Below the pieces are notes generated by a model. That model was not told the origin of the DNA and searched no databases. It saw only the letters and a program-made list of their open reading frames with translations. From Methanothrix sp. (GTDB lineage: Archaea; Halobacteriota; Methanosarcinia; Methanotrichales; Methanotrichaceae), in assembly GCA_017994055.1 (NCBI GenBank), contig JAGOLL010000010.1, forward strand, positions 1 through 43,553: DNA of 43,553 nt. Direction: 5' to 3'. The translations under genes were made by a program, and so were the position numbers. Below are positions 24,886 to 33,112 of the stretch, piece by piece; within the stretch, counting starts at the first letter, position 1, and each line of letters begins with the position of its first letter.

Positions 24886-25995
24886 CTAGATCTCAAAATC
24901 TGCATATAGGCAGTGGTGATCGGAGGCCTGAAAGCGATCTTTGGTATCTTTTGTGATGCTCTCCAGAGACTTCCACTTCCTGGGGGCATAAAAGCCCCTG
25001 CGATCAACATCCACAAGATCAACCGACCTAGCCAGGGAGGGAGAAAGCAACAGATAATCGAGTTTTTCTTTTGCATTGGCGTGTTTATACGTTCCAGGAA
25101 AGCCCTGGTATGCCGGCAGAGACATGGCGTCCATCAGGTCGCTTTCCTGGAGAAGCATATCCAGTGAGCCTCCGGCAGGATGATCATTCAAATCTCCAGC
25201 AATTATAATATGCTGATGATCTGCTTTCAGTTTTTCATAGATATCTTTAGCCTTTTTTGCCTGGACTCTTCTCCGGTTTCCCCGCAGATCGCTGCCTTTG
25301 CTGGAGAAGTGGTTTGGAAGGATGACCAATTCATTGCCTTGGCCTAGAGATAAGAGATACTCCGGGCAATCGCGACTGAATATCGGCTTGCCGTTTTCTC
25401 TGTCTGTGATATGGGAGCGGATATGAGTGATCGGAAAGCGACTCATGATGCCTACATCGATATCCCTGGGATCGTTTCCATCTATTATCATATTGTGGTC
25501 GTATCTTTCATGGCCTCTCGCCTGCAATTGGGGCAGAAGAACCTGATCATGGAAGCGCTGCAGAGTGGATCGATTCTCGACCTCGACCAATACGAGAATA
25601 TCGGGATTGACATCAGCGATTATGCGGGCGGTATTCGCTATGGCCTGATCTTCTACTGCTTCTCGTTTGAGTTCCACCCAGCCCACCCAGTCGCTTCTTC
25701 CATTGGCCACAATCTCCGGCGGTTGTTTTTTAGGAATTCTAAAGAGGCGGCCCCTGATTTTTTTAAGTTCGAGGAATTTGTTTTTTAGAGGCCTGACTGC
25801 AAGCAGATCATTATCTTCCAGGAGATTCAGTATGCTTTGCTTGTCCTGTTCAGTGTATATCTCTTTATTGAGCAGATTATTCAGACTATTGCAGGAGTCT
25901 AGAATCGGCTGGCCAGCAGACCATGAGGGAAGATTCATGGCTATGGGACGCTGGAACAGGTTTTCAACATTGAATGTGGCCACTCGGACAAGCAT
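24886..25995 (-). CDS. Endonuclease/exonuclease/phosphatase (EEP) family protein
   Basis: The 369-residue protein has the EEP/DNase I-like fold: VATFNVENLF at the N-terminus, ILVLVEVENRSTLQRF, IIAGDLNDHPAG and the final SDHHCLYADF. All catalytic Asn, Glu, Asp and His positions are present. The family cleaves phosphodiesters in DNA, RNA or small molecules. No signal peptide, so it acts in the cytoplasm. It lies 190 bp upstream of the TIR gene on the same strand, and the gap holds no gene. A role with the TIR protein is only an inference from position. Confidence 0.82.
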   Translation of the reverse strand: MLVRVATFNVENLFQRPIAMNLPSWSAGQPILDSCNSLNNLLNKEIYTEQDKQSILNLLEDNDLLAVRPLKNKFLELKKIRGRLFRIPKKQPPEIVANGRSDWVGWVELKREAVEDQAIANTARIIADVNPDILVLVEVENRSTLQRFHDQVLLPQLQARGHERYDHNMIIDGNDPRDIDVGIMSRFPITHIRSHITDRENGKPIFSRDCPEYLLSLGQGNELVILPNHFSSKGSDLRGNRRRVQAKKAKDIYEKLKADHQHIIIAGDLNDHPAGGSLDMLLQESDLMDAMSLPAYQGFPGTYKHANAKEKLDYLLLSPSLARSVDLVDVDRRGFYAPRKWKSLESITKDTKDRFQASDHHCLYADFEI

Positions 25996-26012
25996 GCTCT
26001 TCTCCTGAAAAG

Positions 26013-26024
26013 GTATTATAAATT
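26013..26024 (-). promoter_or_regulatory. TATA box of the EEP gene
   Basis: Minus-strand AAATTTATAATA stands about 25 bp before the EEP ATG, implying a leaderless transcript. The rest of the 229-bp gap (25996-26224) shows nothing else. Confidence 0.5.
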
Positions 26025-26224
26025 TATTTAACAGTATACTCTTTATATTTATTATTTTTGCTTCGGCGATGCTGAAAGCATTCGCATGCTAAGGCTCTTC
26101 ATTTGTGGCTCGCCATTGCTGCTATCCTATACTTTCCCAGATGCCCTTGGCCGGATTCTTTATGCTTCCGACTCATTTCGACGACAGGATATGTCCGGCT
26201 GCCCTTTTCCGGATCTAGCATCTT

Positions 26225-27220
26225 CTACATCCACTGGTAGTGGCGCATGACCTCAGGCACAAAATCGAAGAGCAGGCTGTTTTCCACATAGCCGAAGAAG
26301 AGGCAGCCGCTGCACTCTGAAGCCATCTGCCGTCGCTTCTTCCTGGTGTCCTCCCAGACCTGGGCTAAGCCGCATCTCACGTTGCCCAGAGCCTCCTGGT
26401 GCACCCGGCAGGCGCTGACTGTTCCGTCTGCTGCTACATGCATGACCATCTCCGGGACATGGCAGGCAAATCCGGGTCTGCAGTCGCTGCGGCTGCGCCG
26501 CTGGGATCTCTTTATCATATTCAGGTAGGTCAGCGAGTTTATGATTGGAGCCCCGCTCTTCTTCAGCTCTATCAGCCTCTCTATGGCCGCCTCAAAGCCT
26601 GGAACATCCACCACTGCCAGATCGGCCCAGACCTCATGGCTTATCTCCGGCGAGGAGTGCATGGGCTCAAAGGAGATCCAGCAGCCCAGAGACTGGGCCA
26701 GCTGCACCAGGTCCGCCAGCTCGTTGATGTTTTTGCCGGATATGACGCAGTTGATCAGTATATCATGGCCGGCTGACTTTGCCGCCCGGATTCCATCCAG
26801 GACCTGAGCTGGATCGACCCCTCTCAACCCTTTATAGCTCTTGATGCCATCCAGGGATACGGAGAGCATATCAAGATCCTTCAGCTCCTCAATCCTGTGT
26901 CTAAGAAGCAGGCCGTTGGTGATCAGAGAGGTGACAAGGCCCCTGGACTTAGCGTGGCTCAGGATAAGAGGCAGTTCTTGTCGCATCAGCGGCTCCACGG
27001 TCCAGGCGTTGTAGACGCCAATGCCATAGTCGCCGGCCTGGTCCAGCATCTTGAGAATGTCAGTGGTGCTCATCTCCTCGCCCGGATGCTTCCAGTAGCT
27101 GCAGAAGTCGCAGCGCAGGTTGCAGCGGGAGCTTATGCCGTGAGAGAGCACAAAAGGCCTCTTTCTGACCCTCATCTGCCAGAGGGCTCTTGCAGCCATG
27201 ACCGGGGAGAAGGACCTCAT
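26225..27220 (-). CDS. Radical SAM protein with extra C-terminal cysteines
   Basis: The 331-residue protein has a radical SAM core with CNLRCDFC (CxxxCxxC) near residue 33 and the strand LVTSLITNGLLL. A SPASM-like C-terminal Cys set is present (CRPGFAC, SACRVH, then CSGC), which would bind a second Fe-S cluster. Such proteins modify peptides or do related chemistry. The substrate is unknown, and no small precursor peptide gene is visible beside it. It follows thiC by 118 bp on the same strand. Confidence 0.78.
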   Translation of the reverse strand: MRSFSPVMAARALWQMRVRKRPFVLSHGISSRCNLRCDFCSYWKHPGEEMSTTDILKMLDQAGDYGIGVYNAWTVEPLMRQELPLILSHAKSRGLVTSLITNGLLLRHRIEELKDLDMLSVSLDGIKSYKGLRGVDPAQVLDGIRAAKSAGHDILINCVISGKNINELADLVQLAQSLGCWISFEPMHSSPEISHEVWADLAVVDVPGFEAAIERLIELKKSGAPIINSLTYLNMIKRSQRRSRSDCRPGFACHVPEMVMHVAADGTVSACRVHQEALGNVRCGLAQVWEDTRKKRRQMASECSGCLFFGYVENSLLFDFVPEVMRHYQWM

Positions 27221-27338
27221 GGATGCGCCATCTCTTCCGTCCGGTTAATAAGTCTGCTCCTGATGCCTAATGCCAGAAAAGGCACTATATAGAAATTCGC
27301 CAATAGTGTCTATAGAAAATATTGACCCGGAGAGAGAC

Positions 27339-28625
27339 TCAGCCCTTATCATCCAGGCCCTTCTCCATGGCCTCTCTGGCCAGACGGATGGCGCATAGCT
27401 CCGAGCACATGGTGCAGGTGTCAGTCTCCACCCCCCTGCGGTGGCGGATCTGCCTGGCCCGGTCCGGATTTATGGCTGCCTGGAACTGACCCTGCCAGTC
27501 CAGATCGGCGCGGGCACGGGCCATTTGGCCATCCCAGGCCCGGGCTCTTTCCCTCACTCCCGCTCGGGTGAGGTCGGCGGCATGGGCGGCGATGCGGGTC
27601 ACATAGGTTCCTTCGATCACATCTTCCTTGGTGGGCAGGTCCAGATGCTCGGAGGGGGTGGTGGCGCAGAGGAAGTCGGCTCCGGCCATGCCAGCGATGA
27701 CTCCCCCCATGGCTGCGGTGATGTGGTCGTAGCCGGGGGCGACATCTGTCACCAGCGGGCCCAGCAGATAGAGCGGCGCTCCGTCGGTGAGGTGCTTCAT
27801 GGCCCGGACGGAAGTCTCAATCTCGTCGGCGGGCACATGCCCCGGCCCCTCCACCATGGCCTGGACTCCCGCCTCCCGGGCCCGCTTGACCAGCTCGCCC
27901 AGCATGATGAACTCCATGTACTTGGCCCGGTCCGAAGCATCCTCGATGCAGCCTGGCCGCAGGCCGTCGCCCAATGAAAGGGTCAGTTCATACTCACGAG
28001 CCATTTCCAGGAGGTAGTCGTACTCCCTATAGTAGGGATTGTCCTCACCGGTCTCGCTGATGTACTTCATGGTCAATGAGCCCCCCCGGCTGACCACGCC
28101 CATGATGCGGGGATCGTTTTTCAGCCGCTCCAGGGTGTTTTTGTTAACTCCCACATGAACAGTGACAAAGTCCACCCCGTCCTTGGCGTGCTTTTCCAGG
28201 GCATTGAAGAAGCCCTGGCTGCTCAGGTCCTTCTTGACCGCAGCATTGTAGAGGGGTACGGTGCCTACGGGAACGCTGACCGCTTGCAGGATCCGCCGGC
28301 GCACCAGATCCAGGTCCCCCCCGGTGGACAGGTCCATGACCGCATCCGCGCCTGCAGAGACGGCGGCAAGGACCTTCTCCACCTCGGCCTCCGGGGAGTC
28401 CAGGCTCTGGGAGGTGCCCACGTTCACATTGACCTTGACCGAGAGAGCCTCACCTACTCCCATGGCCATCTCCGCAGGGCTCTCCCGCCGGATGTTCCTG
28501 GGTATAACCGCCCGGCCCGCCGCCACCAATCGGGCCAGCCTCTCCGGCTCCAGCTTCTCCCGCCGGGCCACACATTCTATCAACGGGGACAGGCGCCCCC
28601 TCTTTGCCTCTTCAATCAGCGTCAT
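27339..28625 (-). CDS. thiC: Phosphomethylpyrimidine synthase ThiC
   Basis: The 428-residue enzyme makes the thiamine pyrimidine HMP-P from aminoimidazole ribotide by radical SAM chemistry. It shows [33 protein letters not shown] and the C-terminal Fe-S motif CTMCSELC. The ATG at 28625 is used because a longer frame upstream would only run antisense through the MBL gene and shows no ThiC similarity. Length is normal for the short archaeal form. Divergent from the MBL hydrolase at 28680. No thiamine riboswitch was recognised in the 54-bp gap. Confidence 0.95.
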   Translation of the reverse strand: MTLIEEAKRGRLSPLIECVARREKLEPERLARLVAAGRAVIPRNIRRESPAEMAMGVGEALSVKVNVNVGTSQSLDSPEAEVEKVLAAVSAGADAVMDLSTGGDLDLVRRRILQAVSVPVGTVPLYNAAVKKDLSSQGFFNALEKHAKDGVDFVTVHVGVNKNTLERLKNDPRIMGVVSRGGSLTMKYISETGEDNPYYREYDYLLEMAREYELTLSLGDGLRPGCIEDASDRAKYMEFIMLGELVKRAREAGVQAMVEGPGHVPADEIETSVRAMKHLTDGAPLYLLGPLVTDVAPGYDHITAAMGGVIAGMAGADFLCATTPSEHLDLPTKEDVIEGTYVTRIAAHAADLTRAGVRERARAWDGQMARARADLDWQGQFQAAINPDRARQIRHRRGVETDTCTMCSELCAIRLAREAMEKGLDDKG

Positions 28626-28634
28626 TGATACCAA

Positions 28635-28646
28635 CAGATATATCGT
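28635..28646 (+). promoter_or_regulatory. Possible TATA box between thiC and the MBL gene
   Basis: The AGATATATCG stretch is nearly palindromic. On the plus strand it would start the MBL transcript near 28668. Weak evidence. Confidence 0.25.
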
Positions 28647-28679
28647 AAGAGCTGCTTTGCTCTTGCTGGTGTTTATTTC

Positions 28680-29321
28680 ATGGTGGAAGTGCATAAGGTT
28701 AGCGGTGCTGCCTTCGACGGCAATGTCTATCTGATACTGGACCAGAAGCCCATCCTGGTCGACGCGGGAATGATGGCCGCCCCGACATTGAGGAACATCA
28801 AGAAGCTCATCGATCCGGCGAAAATAGAAAAAATCGTCCTCACCCACTGCCACCACGACCACTCCGGGGCGGCTCCGGAGCTGAAAGCGGCCACGGGAGC
28901 GCGACTGCTGTTGAGCGAGAAGGAGGTTGGGGCGGTGGGAGACGACCTGGCCTCGGTAGCCTATCTCTTCGGTCAGCAGGCACCGCAGTATGAGGTGGAC
29001 CAGACTCTGAAAGAGGGCATGGTCCTGGACATCGGGGAGTGGAAGCTGGAGGTCATGGAGACGCCTGGCCACTCCCAGGGCAGCCTGTGCCTGTATGAGC
29101 CGCGGGCCAAGGTGCTCTTCTCCGGGGACACCGTATTTCCGGACGGCAATATTGGCAGAACTGACATGTACGGCGGGAGCACCCCCGATCTGGTGGCCTC
29201 GATTGAGCGGCTAACGGGGCTGGATGTGGAGATCATGTACCCCGGGCACATGGAGATCACGGGCCGGGATGTGAAAAGGCAGATAGAGATGAGTTTGAGG
29301 TTTGCGAAGAGCGTGCTTTAA
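28680..29321 (+). CDS. Metallo-beta-lactamase-fold hydrolase (glyoxalase II-like)
   Basis: The 213-residue protein carries the full MBL metal site: [11 protein letters not shown] (HxHxDH), [25 protein letters not shown] and MYPGHME. The [14 protein letters not shown] segment is typical of the glyoxalase II/persulfide dioxygenase group of thioester hydrolases, but the substrate is not certain. It is unrelated in close sequence to the MBL protein at 20455-21036. Monocistronic, with the CRISPR array beginning 180 bp downstream. Confidence 0.87.
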   Translation: MVEVHKVSGAAFDGNVYLILDQKPILVDAGMMAAPTLRNIKKLIDPAKIEKIVLTHCHHDHSGAAPELKAATGARLLLSEKEVGAVGDDLASVAYLFGQQAPQYEVDQTLKEGMVLDIGEWKLEVMETPGHSQGSLCLYEPRAKVLFSGDTVFPDGNIGRTDMYGGSTPDLVASIERLTGLDVEIMYPGHMEITGRDVKRQIEMSLRFAKSVL

Positions 29322-29502
29322 AAAATAGTGGTGGGAGGGAATGACCGTGTCGGAGCCTATCTTCTCCACCCTCTTGATAGCTTGATTTCTGAGATCTTTC
29401 AAGCTCTGCCTGCGTTTCTTCCTCTCGCGCTTTCGATTCTGCTTTTATGGAACTTCGCAACCGTACTTGACTATTCCAACTATCCGGGATCTCAGGAGAG
29501 TT
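29322..29502. other. Gap between the MBL gene and the CRISPR array
   Basis: No intact gene. The minus strand at 29390-29460 can encode a charged helical stretch (KAESKAREEETQAELERSQ) in one frame and a similar run in another, which hints at a decayed coiled-coil gene. This is weak, and the region may be plain spacer. Confidence 0.3.
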
Positions 29503-30920
29503 GTTTCAATATCTGTTTTCGTAGAATTAGCCTTCTGAAACGAAGCGGCAACTTATCGGAAATCCCGAATAGTTGCTTCAATCCTTGTTTTCCTGAAGCT
29601 CGCCCTCGGACGCCACTACTACCGCGTGACACAAACGCACTGCACTTGGTTTCAATCCTTGTTTTCGTGGAAGTCGCCCTCGAACGCTGTCTATCGTGAC
29701 AGTGAATGAACCGGGATTTGGTTTCAATCCTTGTTTTCGTGGAAGTCGCCCTCGGACTTTAGTTAGCTTTTGGTGAGGTGGGCTGAGTGAATATGTTTCA
29801 ATCCTTGTTTTCGTGGAAGTCGCCCTCGGACATTAAAGGATCTGAAGTCCAAGGCGGATGAATGGGAGTTTCAATCCTTGTTTTCGTGGAAGTCGCCCTC
29901 GGACTTCATGAGGTCCATGAGCCGGCTCGATACAGCCTGTTTCAATCCTTGTTTTCGTGGAAGTCGCCCTCGGACATTAAAGGATCTGAAGTCCAAGGCG
30001 GATGAATGGGAGTTTCAATCCTTGTTTTCGTGGAAGTCGCCCTCGGACATTAAAGGATCTGAAGTCCAAGGCGGATGAATGGGAGTTTCAATCCTTGTTT
30101 TCGTGGAAGTCGCCCTCGGACTTGAAGACAATGGATCAGCCGCGGCAGGCTACACGGTGTTTCAATCCTTGTTTTCGTGGAAGTCGCCCTCGGACATCGA
30201 CATTCCCGTCTGATCCTGCTAAGATAACTGTGTTTCAATCCTTGTTTTCGTGGAAGTCGCCCTCGGACGATGTGTCGATATCCTTGCCATCGATCTTCAG
30301 TTTGTTTCAATCCTTGTTTTCGTGGAAGTCGCCCTCGGACGGCACGGCGGGCTTTGATACTCTTAGCTCTGATCTGTTTCAATCCTTGTTTTCGTGGAAG
30401 TCGCCCTCGGACTTTAAGTATTTTGCTCTACGGACTCACGCACACTATGTTTCAATCCTTGTTTTCGTGGAAGTCGCCCTCGGACCTTCATGGGGCCGAT
30501 TTTCAATGATCCGCAAAACGTTTCAATCCTTGTTTTCGTGGAAGTCGCCCTCGGACGGAGATCGACATGTTGACAGCTCGATATCGATCTTGTTTCAATC
30601 CTTGTTTTCGTGGAAGTCGCCCTCGGACCGTTGATATCCAGTACATGAACATCTTTGGATTGATGTTTCAATCCTTGTTTTCGTGGAAGTCGCCCTCGGA
30701 CAATATTCTTATGCCAGGAATAATCAAACATGGACGGGTTTCAATCCTTGTTTTCGTGGAAGTCGCCCTCGGACTATCTCTCTCGATTCGGGCGGGGCAA
30801 CGGGGGAGGGTTTCAATCCTTGTTTTCGTGGAAGTCGCCCTCGGACCCTCGGAGATCGAAGGAGCCTAAAAATTGGTATTGGTGTTTCAATCCTTGTTTT
30901 CGTGGAAGTCGCCCTCGGAC
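29503..30920 (-). CRISPR. Type I-B CRISPR array, 20 repeats of 37 bp
   Basis: Repeats start at 29503, 29575, 29649, 29721, 29795, 29868, 29939, 30012, 30085, 30159, 30232, 30304, 30376, 30449, 30520, 30592, 30665, 30738, 30810 and 30884. Each begins GTTTCAATCCTTGTTTTCGT and ends GTCGCCCTCGGAC. The 19 spacers are 34-37 nt. The first two repeats are degenerate and the third has one change (CGAAC). Read on the minus strand the repeat ends ATTGAAAC, so the leader is at the right, and decay at the left is at the old end. The spacer at 29832-29867 recurs unchanged at 29976-30011 and 30049-30084. The cas operon begins beyond the leader, with cas6 nearest. Confidence 0.98.
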
Positions 30921-31022
30921 AGGGGCTTTTTTTGCCCTTTTTGGTGTTTCTCAGTGTTAAATCGGTCCTTTTGAACCCTCCTTAGAGCACGCATGGAATT
31001 TATTAGAAGGCTTATAAATTCA
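30921..31022 (-). promoter_or_regulatory. Leader and promoter of the type I-B array
   Basis: Minus-strand GAATTTATAAGCC (31010-31021) is a good TATA box that would start transcription near 30985, giving about 65 nt of leader before the first repeat. The leader contains A/T runs (AAAAAGGGCAAAAAAAGCCC). The remaining stretch to 31181 has no gene apart from the promoter of the toxin-antitoxin pair. Confidence 0.6.
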
Positions 31023-31181
31023 TTCCGCAAGGTGGATCTGAGATAGGATTTAATGCCAGAAAAGCATCCAACGTCCTTATTTCCGATTTCGGATATCCAA
31101 GGCCCATCTATATTGAACACTCATCTAGGAATCGAATAGTAGAAAAAGGTTTTTATGGATCATCTTCCATAAGGATATTCA

Positions 31182-31370
31182 ATGTGCGAGAGCTCAAACT
31201 CAGAGAAATACACCAGACGTAGGTCTTCCTTCTCAGATGAGAGCATTGAAGATGATGAGGAGAAGATGGAAGAAGCCTTCACCAATCTCTCGGCGCATAT
31301 CATAGCTAAACTCATTGAGGAGGAACCTGATTCCTATTCAATTGAGGATGTAAAAGTCAGGTATAAATGA
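31182..31370 (+). CDS. Antitoxin-like partner of the PemK/MazF-type toxin
   Basis: The 62-residue acidic protein (SFSDESIEDDEEKMEE, then LIEEEPDSYSIEDVKVRYK) stands immediately before a PemK/MazF-type toxin and overlaps it by 4 nt (ATGA at 31367-31370). Size, charge and coupling fit an antitoxin, although no DNA-binding motif is obvious in the basic N-terminus (KYTRRR). A ribosome binding site (AAGGATA at 31171-31177) precedes the ATG. Confidence 0.6.
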   Translation: MCESSNSEKYTRRRSSFSDESIEDDEEKMEEAFTNLSAHIIAKLIEEEPDSYSIEDVKVRYK

Positions 31371-31696
31371 AGGGCGATATTGTTTTTGTGCGTTTCCCTT
31401 ATACCGATTTGAGCATTACCAAGCCCAGGCCGGCTCTTGTGCTCCATGAAGAGCGGGATGAAGTCGTATTGGCTTATATCTCCTCAAGAGTGCCATTAAT
31501 TCTCTCAGATACTGACGTCTTGGTCTTGAGAAACCAACCGTATTTTGAAGCAACCGGATTGAAGCGCGATTCTGTAATAAAGTTGAGCGTCCTGACAACA
31601 TTGAAGCATTGGTTCATTGAGGGACTCTTCGGAGAGGCTGACGAGACCCTTAGAATTGAGATTAATGCTAAGCTGGCATCATGCTATCGAATTTGA
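31367..31696 (+). CDS. PemK/MazF-family endoribonuclease toxin
   Basis: The 109-residue protein shows the MazF-like pattern: KGDIVFVRFPYTD at the start, KPRPALVLHEERDEVVLAYISS, and LKRDSVIKLSVLTTL with the conserved Lys/Ser-Val core. MazF-type toxins cleave mRNA when the antitoxin is lost. It is coupled to the upstream antitoxin gene and lies on the plus strand between the CRISPR leader and cas6, convergent with cas6 across 29 bp. The substrate motif is unknown. Confidence 0.82.
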   Translation: MKGDIVFVRFPYTDLSITKPRPALVLHEERDEVVLAYISSRVPLILSDTDVLVLRNQPYFEATGLKRDSVIKLSVLTTLKHWFIEGLFGEADETLRIEINAKLASCYRI

Positions 31697-31725
31697 TTAC
31701 GATAAATAATATTTAATAAATTTAT

Positions 31726-32409
31726 TTATATCCTGTTTTCCGGATGCTTAAGATCAATGACTGCCCCAAAGCCCCTAGAGACTGACTTGCCCAGCCCCAT
31801 GAAGTTAGGAATGGCAAAGCTTTCCGTGAACTCGCCTCTTATCCCCGTTACCTTCGTCCCTTTCAGCTGGCAGATCTCGTCCTGCATACCGCCCACCTCC
31901 AGCCGGATATGCTCCTTGGCCACATAGCCCAGGCCCTTGGAGGCAGAGAGAATGTTTCCCACAAGAATTCTACGCAGCAGCTCCCTTCTCTCCTCTCGAT
32001 TCGCATTCTGGAACCTGCGGTAGTTGTCCTGGCTCAGCGCCAGCCAGGGCGTAGCGAACCTGTAGCTGTGGATCTCCTCCGTGCAGCCGAACTCCTCGCT
32101 CCTGACGCTCACGCCCCGCTCCATTATGCTGTACCTGCTCTCTCCCAGCTTTATCTCATCGAATTTGTCATAAATCTCTTTGAGCACATCTGCCCCTTCA
32201 TTTATTCCCAGGATGAGAGGGCTGCCCTGCAGCATCTTATACTGGATCAGAGGATATTTGTAGATCAGCCTGTCCGTCACATGCTGGTGCAAGAGGGCAT
32301 GCTCGTTGAAGCTGGTGGCGAAAAAGCCGCGCAGCTTGGCGGCGTCCCCGCGCATGGGCGCGTCGGAGTGGAGGGTGAGGCGGAGGATTTTAAGGTTCAA
32401 AGATATCAT
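31726..32409 (-). CDS. cas6: CRISPR repeat endoribonuclease Cas6
   Basis: The 227-residue RAMP protein has the two ferredoxin-like domains expected for Cas6 and the C-terminal glycine-rich loop GLGKSVSRGFGAV. A His near residue 28 to 45 (NEHALLHQH) is a candidate catalytic residue. It cleaves the precursor crRNA within each repeat, leaving the ATTGAAAC handle. It is the last gene of the cas operon, separated from cas3 by the hicBA pair. Base composition is closer to the host than that of cas3-cas8b. An AAGGA motif precedes the ATG. Confidence 0.85.
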   Translation of the reverse strand: MISLNLKILRLTLHSDAPMRGDAAKLRGFFATSFNEHALLHQHVTDRLIYKYPLIQYKMLQGSPLILGINEGADVLKEIYDKFDEIKLGESRYSIMERGVSVRSEEFGCTEEIHSYRFATPWLALSQDNYRRFQNANREERRELLRRILVGNILSASKGLGYVAKEHIRLEVGGMQDEICQLKGTKVTGIRGEFTESFAIPNFMGLGKSVSRGFGAVIDLKHPENRI

Positions 32410-32460
32410 TTCCTTGAATTTGATTGGAGGCTGCTATTTGGTATCATTAGATCCGGGCCT

Positions 32461-32685
32461 CTAAAGGCTATCAAAGAACTCTTCGCGGCTGATGCCCGCC
32501 TCCTTCAAAATCTCATTCAATAGCCCTTTAGGAACATCTCCGCGATGGAAAGGAACCACTGTCGACTTTCCAGTTTCAGGGTTATGGTAGAAATGATGGC
32601 TGCCGCTGATTCTTTCCAGCTCAAAGCCGCATTTCTCGAGCACTCTTGCCAGCTTTTCAGGTGGGATGCTGGGCAGTTTAGCCAT
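32461..32685 (-). CDS. hicA: HicA-type mRNA interferase toxin
   Basis: The 74-residue protein is a small dsRBD-like toxin with the diagnostic GSHHFYHNP (catalytic His), STVVPFHRGDVPKGLLNEILKEAGIS. Such toxins cleave mRNA and are neutralised by HicB. It follows hicB by 34 bp and precedes cas6 by 51 bp on the same strand. Here the order is hicB then hicA, the reverse of the most common order. Confidence 0.93.
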   Translation of the reverse strand: MAKLPSIPPEKLARVLEKCGFELERISGSHHFYHNPETGKSTVVPFHRGDVPKGLLNEILKEAGISREEFFDSL

Positions 32686-32719
32686 GCTGATCGAGAAGGA
32701 ATTTCAGGCTGCCGGAGAT

Positions 32720-32965
32720 TCAGGCAGTCGCCTTGACCTCAACTGCTATCGTGCATATCAGCGAGTCATCGGTCTCCACAGGTACTTCCTCGCCGCGAGC
32801 GATCATGCAGGCGATGAAGCCGTCGATGGCCTCCTTTGCCATATCCAGTGCCTCTTCGACGGTTCGTCCGAAGGTCAGGCATCCCGGCAGAGAGGGCACA
32901 ATCACCGTGTAGGTTCCATCCTCCTCTTTTCTCAGGAGGACTTTATAGCGCAGGGTTTTCATCAT
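32720..32965 (-). CDS. hicB: HicB-type antitoxin
   Basis: The 81-residue antitoxin has the partial RNase H-like fold: RYKVLLRKEEDGTYTVIVPS, LPGCLTFGRTVEEALDMAKEAI. The ATG at 32965 (or the next codon) is chosen because AGGAG stands 5 nt upstream. A longer frame to 33046 has no such signal. It lacks a C-terminal DNA-binding extension, so autoregulation, if any, is not visible. It is read from its own TATA box at the cas3 stop. Confidence 0.92.
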   Translation of the reverse strand: MMKTLRYKVLLRKEEDGTYTVIVPSLPGCLTFGRTVEEALDMAKEAIDGFIACMIARGEEVPVETDDSLICTIAVEVKATA

Positions 32966-33100
32966 GACATCTCCTAATCTTTTGTTGGTATTTGATCTTC
33001 GCTGGTGATAAATCCATGAATTTGATGCCTTGTGGAGTTCGGCCAAGTAGCATCAGGCATGGGCGCGCCCGAAGGAAAGGTGAGGCAGATGGGTTTGCTT

Positions 33101-33112
33101 TAATTTATAATA
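33101..33112 (-). promoter_or_regulatory. Internal TATA box for hicB-hicA-cas6
   Basis: Minus-strand TATTATAAATTA directly abuts the cas3 TAA (33113-33115). It would start a transcript near 33080 with about 115 nt of leader before hicB. No terminator follows hicA, so cas6 could be read from here. Confidence 0.55.

Noticed and set aside
25996..26224. Possible tRNA gene in the gap before the radical SAM gene
   Set aside because: No T-loop (GTTCGANNC) or acceptor pairing was found; only the EEP promoter is supported.
28626..29072. 149-residue N-terminal extension of ThiC
   Set aside because: It lies antisense to the MBL gene at 28680-29321 and shows no ThiC similarity. The ATG at 28625 gives the normal length.
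29878..30869. Several open frames with repeated NPCFRGSRPRT or LFSWKSPSD peptides
   Set aside because: They are translations of the 37-bp CRISPR repeat and its spacers, not genes.
33020..33048. TTTGATGCCTTGTGGAGTTCGGCC upstream of hicB as a degraded I-B repeat (creA-like antitoxin RNA)
   Set aside because: Only CCTTGT and a loosely similar second half match, with a gap. There is no ATTGAAAC handle, so it cannot be separated from chance.
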